Assembly: GCF_005518285.1 (NCBI RefSeq)
Contig: NZ_SJDU01000067.1
Location: 1-8,644 of the forward strand
Source of the DNA: Brachyspira catarrhinii
Lineage (GTDB): Bacteria; Spirochaetota; Brachyspiria; Brachyspirales; Brachyspiraceae
Length of the DNA: 8,644 nucleotides
Direction: 5' to 3'
In this document: in pieces, positions 4,655-8,644 of the stretch
Numbering within the stretch: the stretch's first letter is position 1
Layout: each line of letters starts with the position of its first letter
Notes under the pieces: generated by a model
Databases searched by the model: none
The model's input: only the letters and a program-made list of their open reading frames with translations
What the model was told of the DNA's origin: nothing
Made by a program: the position numbers and the translations under genes

Positions 4655-6352
4655 CTACTCCTGCTTTTGAAGTTTCGATATAAAATAACGAATTATACTT
4701 TCGGCGAAAAATATAATGACTAAAGTTACGGAAGCCAAAGCCGCCGCTCTAACTGTCTCTCCGTCTTCGTTTAAGGCGTATATTGCGACTCCTATAGTTC
4801 TAGTTTTAGGTCCGTAAAGCAAAACGGAAGTCGTAAGTTCTCTTAACGCTGGCAAAAATATAAGGAAAAAAGCGCTTATCATACCAGGTCTTACCAACGG
4901 AAGAACTATATTTTTAAGTGTTTGCCAATGAGTCGCTCCGCATGCTCTCGAGGCTTCTTCGAGCGAATCCGACACTTGCTCTAAAGCCGCAGAATTCGAT
5001 TTTAAAGAAAAAGCCATATATCTGGCAATGTAGGCAACGAATATGATTCCAGCCGTATTATATAAATTGATTCCAAATCTTCCGCTCCAAGTAAGTATGA
5101 CTCCCAAAGCTATAACCGTTCCAGGTAAAGAAAAAGGCAAAACGCCCAAAAATTCTATTATAAATTTTCCTTTAACTTTCATTTTTACTATAACATAAGA
5201 AATCATAACTCCGACAAGCATCGTAACAAATGCCGAAGATAACGATAAATATATGCTGTTTATTATGGAGTCTTTCGTCATTTTCCATTTAAATATTTCC
5301 ACATAATTATCCCAAGTTAAACTTTCCAACGCTATCGGCAGTCCGTAAGTTTTTAATCCGCCTATAAAAAATATCGTAATAGTCGGCAATATGACGGTTA
5401 TTCCTATATAAATTATGCAGAAAATAAATAAAGGAGTTTTTAATCCTCTGAGTTTTAAAACTACTGGACGCATACTTTTGCCCGCTATAATTTGGAATTT
5501 CCCTCTTTTCAATAGCATACTTTGAGCTTTAAGTATAATAGCAGCCGATATGACAAGAATCGTTGAAAGTATGGTTCCTATTCTTATCGCCGAAAAACTT
5601 CCCGCCGAAGCGTATATTCTCTCGTAAATTTTCGTAGGGATATTGTATATTCCTTTCTCCGTTCCTAATATTGCTGGAACTCCAAAATGAGCCAAAGAAT
5701 ATAACGCAACGAGTAAAGCTCCCGCCAATATACTCGGTAAAACCAAAGGCAATGTTATTTTTGTAGTTATCGTAAAAAGTCCCGCTCCCGATATTCTTGC
5801 CGATTCTTCGAGCGTAGGGTCCATTCTTTCAAGAGCGCTTGTAACTTGCAAGAAAACGAAAGGAAATAAATACATGCTTTCTATGGCGATTATTCCTCCC
5901 ATTGTCATTATATCTATAGGAGATGACGATAGATTAAACATTTTTACCAATAACCTATTTATATATCCCGCATTTGGAGATAATAATATTTTCCAAGCCA
6001 AAGCTCCTATAAACGAAGGAAGCATAAAAGGAACGAGAAACATTATTTTCATGAATTTTTTAAATGGCAAATCTGTTCTTGCGACAAGCCATGCAAAAAA
6101 TACTCCGAATAGAGTAGAAATGAATGTGGTCCCTATCGCTATTATAAGAGAATTTAAAAGCGCCGAATATGTGTCTCTATCGGTTAATACCTTTACGACT
6201 CCCGCTACATTTAATTTTCCATTTTCAAAGAAAGCGGTAAACAATATTAATAAAACGGGAACGGCTACTATAATAACCAATATAAGTATAGATAAAATTA
6301 AAACCAATTGGGCAATACTAATTCTTTTTAAAAAATCAATTATCTTTTTCAT
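4655..6352 (-). CDS. Fused two-domain ABC permease (FbpB/AfuB type)
   Basis: A 565-residue inner-membrane protein with about 12 hydrophobic segments in two halves (roughly 15-275 and 307-556), i.e. two MetI-like permease domains joined in one chain, as in FbpB. Each half has an EAA loop that docks to an ATPase: EESARISGAG...LPLVLP at about 182-206 and EEASRACGAT...LPLVRP at about 465-489. The length is in the normal range for fused permeases. The start ATG shares one base with the stop of ATPase A (TAATG at 6354-6350), and AAGGAG (6366-6361) lies 8 bases upstream, so the two are translationally coupled. Because the two EAA loops differ in sequence, each could in principle prefer one of the two ATPases encoded around it; that is inference. 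Confidence 0.92.
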   Translation of the reverse strand: MKKIIDFLKRISIAQLVLILSILILVIIVAVPVLLILFTAFFENGKLNVAGVVKVLTDRDTYSALLNSLIIAIGTTFISTLFGVFFAWLVARTDLPFKKFMKIMFLVPFMLPSFIGALAWKILLSPNAGYINRLLVKMFNLSSSPIDIMTMGGIIAIESMYLFPFVFLQVTSALERMDPTLEESARISGAGLFTITTKITLPLVLPSILAGALLVALYSLAHFGVPAILGTEKGIYNIPTKIYERIYASAGSFSAIRIGTILSTILVISAAIILKAQSMLLKRGKFQIIAGKSMRPVVLKLRGLKTPLFIFCIIYIGITVILPTITIFFIGGLKTYGLPIALESLTWDNYVEIFKWKMTKDSIINSIYLSLSSAFVTMLVGVMISYVIVKMKVKGKFIIEFLGVLPFSLPGTVIALGVILTWSGRFGINLYNTAGIIFVAYIARYMAFSLKSNSAALEQVSDSLEEASRACGATHWQTLKNIVLPLVRPGMISAFFLIFLPALRELTTSVLLYGPKTRTIGVAIYALNEDGETVRAAALASVTLVIIFFAESIIRYFISKLQKQE

Positions 6353-7458
6353 TAAAAAATCTCCTTATCGATTTCATTGTCGTTTTCGTAAAAAATTATA
6401 TCGTTAAATGTTATAAAACAACTTTCGCCTTCGTTAAATATATAACCGTTTTGATGAGCTTCTTCGGTTTGTATTTGACTTCTTACGCTTATATTGTCGT
6501 ATATATTAATTTTATAATCTATTATAGCTCCGAGCAGCGAAGTTCTTTCTATAATTCCTTCGATGCTATTTTCCGTTTTGGTTTTGGATATGTCCACATC
6601 CATCGGTCTTATTGCAGCCAAAAATTTATCTTTCCCTTTTATATCTTTATTCAATTCATAAGGAAAATCTTTATCGTTTTCAAATATAACGACTTTACCC
6701 TCTTTTACTTTTAAATGGATAAAATTTGCAAGTCCTAAAAATTTAAAAACGAAAGGGTCGATTGGATTTTTATAAACTTCCAAAGGAGTTCCTATTTGTC
6801 TAAAATTTCCTTTGTTGTCCATTACGGCTATTCTGTCGGATATCGCTAAAGCGACTTCTTGGTCATGAGTCACATATATAATCGTATTGTTCGTTTTTCT
6901 TTGAATATCTTTTATTTCAAAACGCATCTCCTCTCTCAAATTCGCGTCCAAATTCGTTAAAGGTTCGTCCAAAAGCAAAACATTATTATCCGCAACCAAA
7001 GCTCTCGATAAAGCGACTCTTTGCTGTTGTCCTCCTGAAAGCTGGTAAGGTAAACGGTCTTCCAAGCCTGATAAATTAACCATATCTATGGACTTTTGCG
7101 CCATCCTTTTCGCTTCGTTCTTTTCCACTTTTTGAATTTCCAAAGGATATATAACATTTCCCATAACTGTTTTATGTGGCCAAACGGCATAATCTTGAAA
7201 AACTACGCCCGCTTTTCTATTTTCGGGTTGAACGAATACTTTCGGATTTGACGAAGCTACTATATTGTCCGATATCGTTATAGTTCCTTTATCTGGGACT
7301 TCGAATCCCGCTATCAATCTTAAAACTACGGTTTTACCGCAACCCGATGGTCCGACTATAGTAAAACATTCTCCAGAATTAACTTCAAAACTCAAATCTT
7401 TTAAAATATTTTTATTCTCAAAAGATTTAAATACATTTTTAAATAATATATTTGCCAT
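6352..7458 (-). CDS. ABC importer ATPase A (FbpC/PotA type, second gene of operon)
   Basis: A 368-residue ATPase subunit with every catalytic motif intact: Walker A GPSGCGKT (36-43), Gln88 of the Q-loop, LSGGQ (140-144), Walker B VLLLDE (160-165), D-loop TNLD (168-171) and His198. A C-terminal TOBE-like region follows, with an acidic tail (ENDNEIDKEIF). It is closely similar in layout to ATPase B but clearly diverged, so it is an old paralog and not a recent duplication. GAGAGG (7469-7464) stands 5 bases before the ATG. The gene is separated from the binding protein gene by 91 bases that contain a strong inverted repeat, so it may be expressed at a lower level than the binding protein. It could form a homodimer or a heterodimer with ATPase B. 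Confidence 0.92.
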   Translation of the reverse strand: MANILFKNVFKSFENKNILKDLSFEVNSGECFTIVGPSGCGKTVVLRLIAGFEVPDKGTITISDNIVASSNPKVFVQPENRKAGVVFQDYAVWPHKTVMGNVIYPLEIQKVEKNEAKRMAQKSIDMVNLSGLEDRLPYQLSGGQQQRVALSRALVADNNVLLLDEPLTNLDANLREEMRFEIKDIQRKTNNTIIYVTHDQEVALAISDRIAVMDNKGNFRQIGTPLEVYKNPIDPFVFKFLGLANFIHLKVKEGKVVIFENDKDFPYELNKDIKGKDKFLAAIRPMDVDISKTKTENSIEGIIERTSLLGAIIDYKINIYDNISVRSQIQTEEAHQNGYIFNEGESCFITFNDIIFYENDNEIDKEIF

Positions 7459-7483
7459 TATTTCCTCTCAAAATTAAAATAAA

Positions 7484-7528
7484 ATTATACCTTATTAATT
7501 TTTAGTTTAATTTTTAATAAGGTATAAT
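7484..7528 (-). terminator. Perfect 15-bp inverted repeat inside the importer operon (attenuator or mRNA-stabilising hairpin)
   Basis: Arms 7484-7498 and 7514-7528 are exact reverse complements over 15 bases (ATTATACCTTATTAA and TTAATAAGGTATAAT) around a 15-base loop. It begins 21 bases after the binding protein stop. On the - strand the stem is followed by a T-rich run (TTTATTTTAATTTT), as in an intrinsic terminator, though the stem is AT-rich. The likely role is partial termination or protection of the binding-protein mRNA, so that more binding protein than transporter is made. The near arm also contains an exact TATAAT in - orientation (7489-7484) but without a good -35. Confidence 0.6.
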
Positions 7529-7549
7529 CGAATTAAAATAATAAATAAT

Positions 7550-8545
7550 TTACTTATTCATTATTTCCGTAAATTGATTGATGATGCTTTCTTTTTCGCT
7601 TTTTAAGGCTATATAATCTATTTTCATCGCTCTTTCAACCGCTTCTTTAGGATGAACTAATCCAGATTTTTCGTCTATATCCACATCTTCTCTAACGGGC
7701 AAAGTGTAACTTGAAGCTATTATTTTTTGTCCTTCGGCAGATAAAAGGAAATCTACGAATTTTTTAGCGGCTTCGAGATTTTTAGTTCCTTTCATTATGG
7801 CGACTGGACTTGGTATAACTATCATCTCTTTAGGATATACGAAACCCAAAGTAGCGCCTTTCGCTATTTTGTCCAAAACTATATAATCTACTCCCAAACT
7901 TGCGACTAAATCTCCGCTGGCAGTATCGTCAACCACTTGTCCAGAACCTTGTCCCATTTTAGCGCCGTTTTCTTTTAATTTATTAATATAATCCCAGCCC
8001 ATATTCTTTTCTATTAAAGCTATAGAAACCATAGCCGTTCCAGATAACGCGGGATTGGCTATCGCGAAACCGTTTTTATATTCTGGTTTTAATAAATCTT
8101 CCCAAGAAGTCGGAGGATTTTTAATCTTCGTAGTGTTATACACTATTCCGAGCGTTCCGAGTCTTGCGGGAGAAAAAGCGTTATCGGGGTCTTCTACGGG
8201 ACTTACCACATTAGGCAATTCGGAAGAAGCGTAAGTTTCCAATACTCCTTCTTCTTTTAGCGAGTAAAAATCTGGAATTTCGCTTGTCCATAAAACATCT
8301 ACGCTTAATTGTCCAGATTCTCTTTCAGCCGCTATTTTTGCCATTAATTTGCCAGCGCCAGCGGAATAATAGTCGAATTCTATATCGGGATATTTAGCCG
8401 TGAATTCGTCTCTGATTTTTCCTATGATAACTTCTTTCATAGAGGTATAAACCATTAACTGTTCTTTTCCCTCGCTGCTTGAATTACCGCAGGACACCAA
8501 AACCCAAAAGCATAAAAAAAGCATGAATGAATATAGTCTTTTCAT
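7550..8545 (-). CDS. ABC importer substrate-binding lipoprotein (FbpA/AfuA-like)
   Basis: A 331-residue extracytoplasmic binding protein. It has a basic start (MKR), a hydrophobic core and a lipobox LVSC with Cys19 as the lipidated residue, followed by a Ser-rich linker. The mature part is a type 2 periplasmic fold: LMVYTSMKE (30-38), SAGAGKLMAKI (61-71), DVLWTSE (83-89), GIVYN (133-137), TSWEDLL (146-152), a GSGQV...SGD stretch (200-212) and IPSPVAIMKG (244-253). The closest relatives I know are the 'iron(III)' FbpA/FutA and AfuA/phosphonate binders. Where ferric binders carry an adjacent Tyr pair in the C lobe, this protein reads VDYIV (Tyr221 then Ile), so iron is doubtful. AAGGAG (8562-8557) lies 11 bases before the ATG. 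It is the first gene of the operon and serves the fused permease and two ATPases downstream. Confidence 0.88.
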   Translation of the reverse strand: MKRLYSFMLFLCFWVLVSCGNSSSEGKEQLMVYTSMKEVIIGKIRDEFTAKYPDIEFDYYSAGAGKLMAKIAAERESGQLSVDVLWTSEIPDFYSLKEEGVLETYASSELPNVVSPVEDPDNAFSPARLGTLGIVYNTTKIKNPPTSWEDLLKPEYKNGFAIANPALSGTAMVSIALIEKNMGWDYINKLKENGAKMGQGSGQVVDDTASGDLVASLGVDYIVLDKIAKGATLGFVYPKEMIVIPSPVAIMKGTKNLEAAKKFVDFLLSAEGQKIIASSYTLPVREDVDIDEKSGLVHPKEAVERAMKIDYIALKSEKESIINQFTEIMNK

Positions 8546-8579
8546 AATTGAAAATACTCCTTTGTTAAAAAATTTTTTA

Positions 8580-8613
8580 TTTATAACTAAACAAGGATTT
8601 TTTATTTTCCTTG
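8580..8613 (-). promoter_or_regulatory. Probable promoter and operator region of the importer operon
   Basis: On the - strand TATAAA (8585-8580) is a reasonable -10 box about 35 bases before the ATG; the matching -35 position (around 8608-8603) is poor. An inverted repeat CAAGGA-N10-TCCTTG (8592-8613) covers that -35 region, which would suit binding by a repressor or activator. It does not look like a classical Fur box. The window ends at 8644, so further upstream control elements may be missing. Confidence 0.35.
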
Positions 8614-8644
8614 ATAAGCTATCGAAATTGATTGAAGTTAAAAA

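Noticed and set aside
3754..4723. Several + strand frames of 66-87 codons
   Set aside because: All are antisense to the complete ATPase B gene and the end of the permease gene, with no motif or ribosome site.
5874..6407. 177-codon open frame on the + strand
   Set aside because: It lies wholly opposite the permease gene and runs into ATPase A, is the complement of codons for hydrophobic helices, and has no matching domain or ribosome site. The - strand genes carry unmistakable motifs.
6451..7477. Two + strand frames of 70 and 87 codons
   Set aside because: Antisense to ATPase A; no independent support.
8580..8644. Fur box upstream of the supposed iron importer
   Set aside because: No sequence resembling GATAATGATAATCATTATC was found; the only symmetrical element is CAAGGA-N10-TCCTTG.

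Overview
The window is AT-rich (roughly 30% GC by eye) and gene-dense. Start codons are mostly preceded by AGGAG-type ribosome binding sites. It contains a spirochaete/Gram-negative style lipoprotein signal, an FbpABC-type importer and a cysteine-free Crp/Fnr regulator. Together these fit an anaerobic, low-GC bacterium, and a Brachyspira-like spirochaete is my best guess. That is an inference from composition and gene content; no rRNA or other marker gene is present to settle it.

Region 1 (1-1663, + strand) is the 3' part of an operon that begins before the window. It holds the tail of an unknown charged protein, a 60-aa orphan protein, a DUF2997-type small protein, a DUF1257/Ycf35-type protein and an NrdG-like radical SAM '4Fe-4S single cluster' protein. 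The last three form a compact cassette of uncharacterised function and are the most interesting content here. The DUF2997 and Ycf35 genes are each preceded by a copy of the same GC-rich, hairpin-forming repeat, which ends exactly in the Shine-Dalgarno sequence.

Region 2 (1664-2469, + strand) is a Crp/Fnr-family regulator. An FNR-box-like palindrome lies just upstream of it. It converges on region 3 with an 11-bp gap.

Region 3 (2481-3497, - strand) is a ROK-family sugar kinase, probably a glucokinase, with its own well-formed sigma-70 promoter.

Region 4 (3521-8644, - strand) is a four-gene ABC importer operon. In transcription order it encodes a lipoprotein binding protein, ATPase A, a fused double-domain permease and ATPase B, followed by a clear intrinsic terminator. 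The family is the FbpABC/AfuABC ('ferric iron') type. The unusual points are two complete ATPases for one fused permease, a perfect 15-bp inverted repeat between the binding protein gene and the rest, and a binding protein that seems to lack the paired tyrosines of ferric-iron binders. The true substrate is therefore open.

The two end genes of the window are a truncated upstream CDS (1-59) and the promoter region of the importer operon (8546-8644). No tRNA, rRNA, transposase, integrase or CRISPR array was seen.
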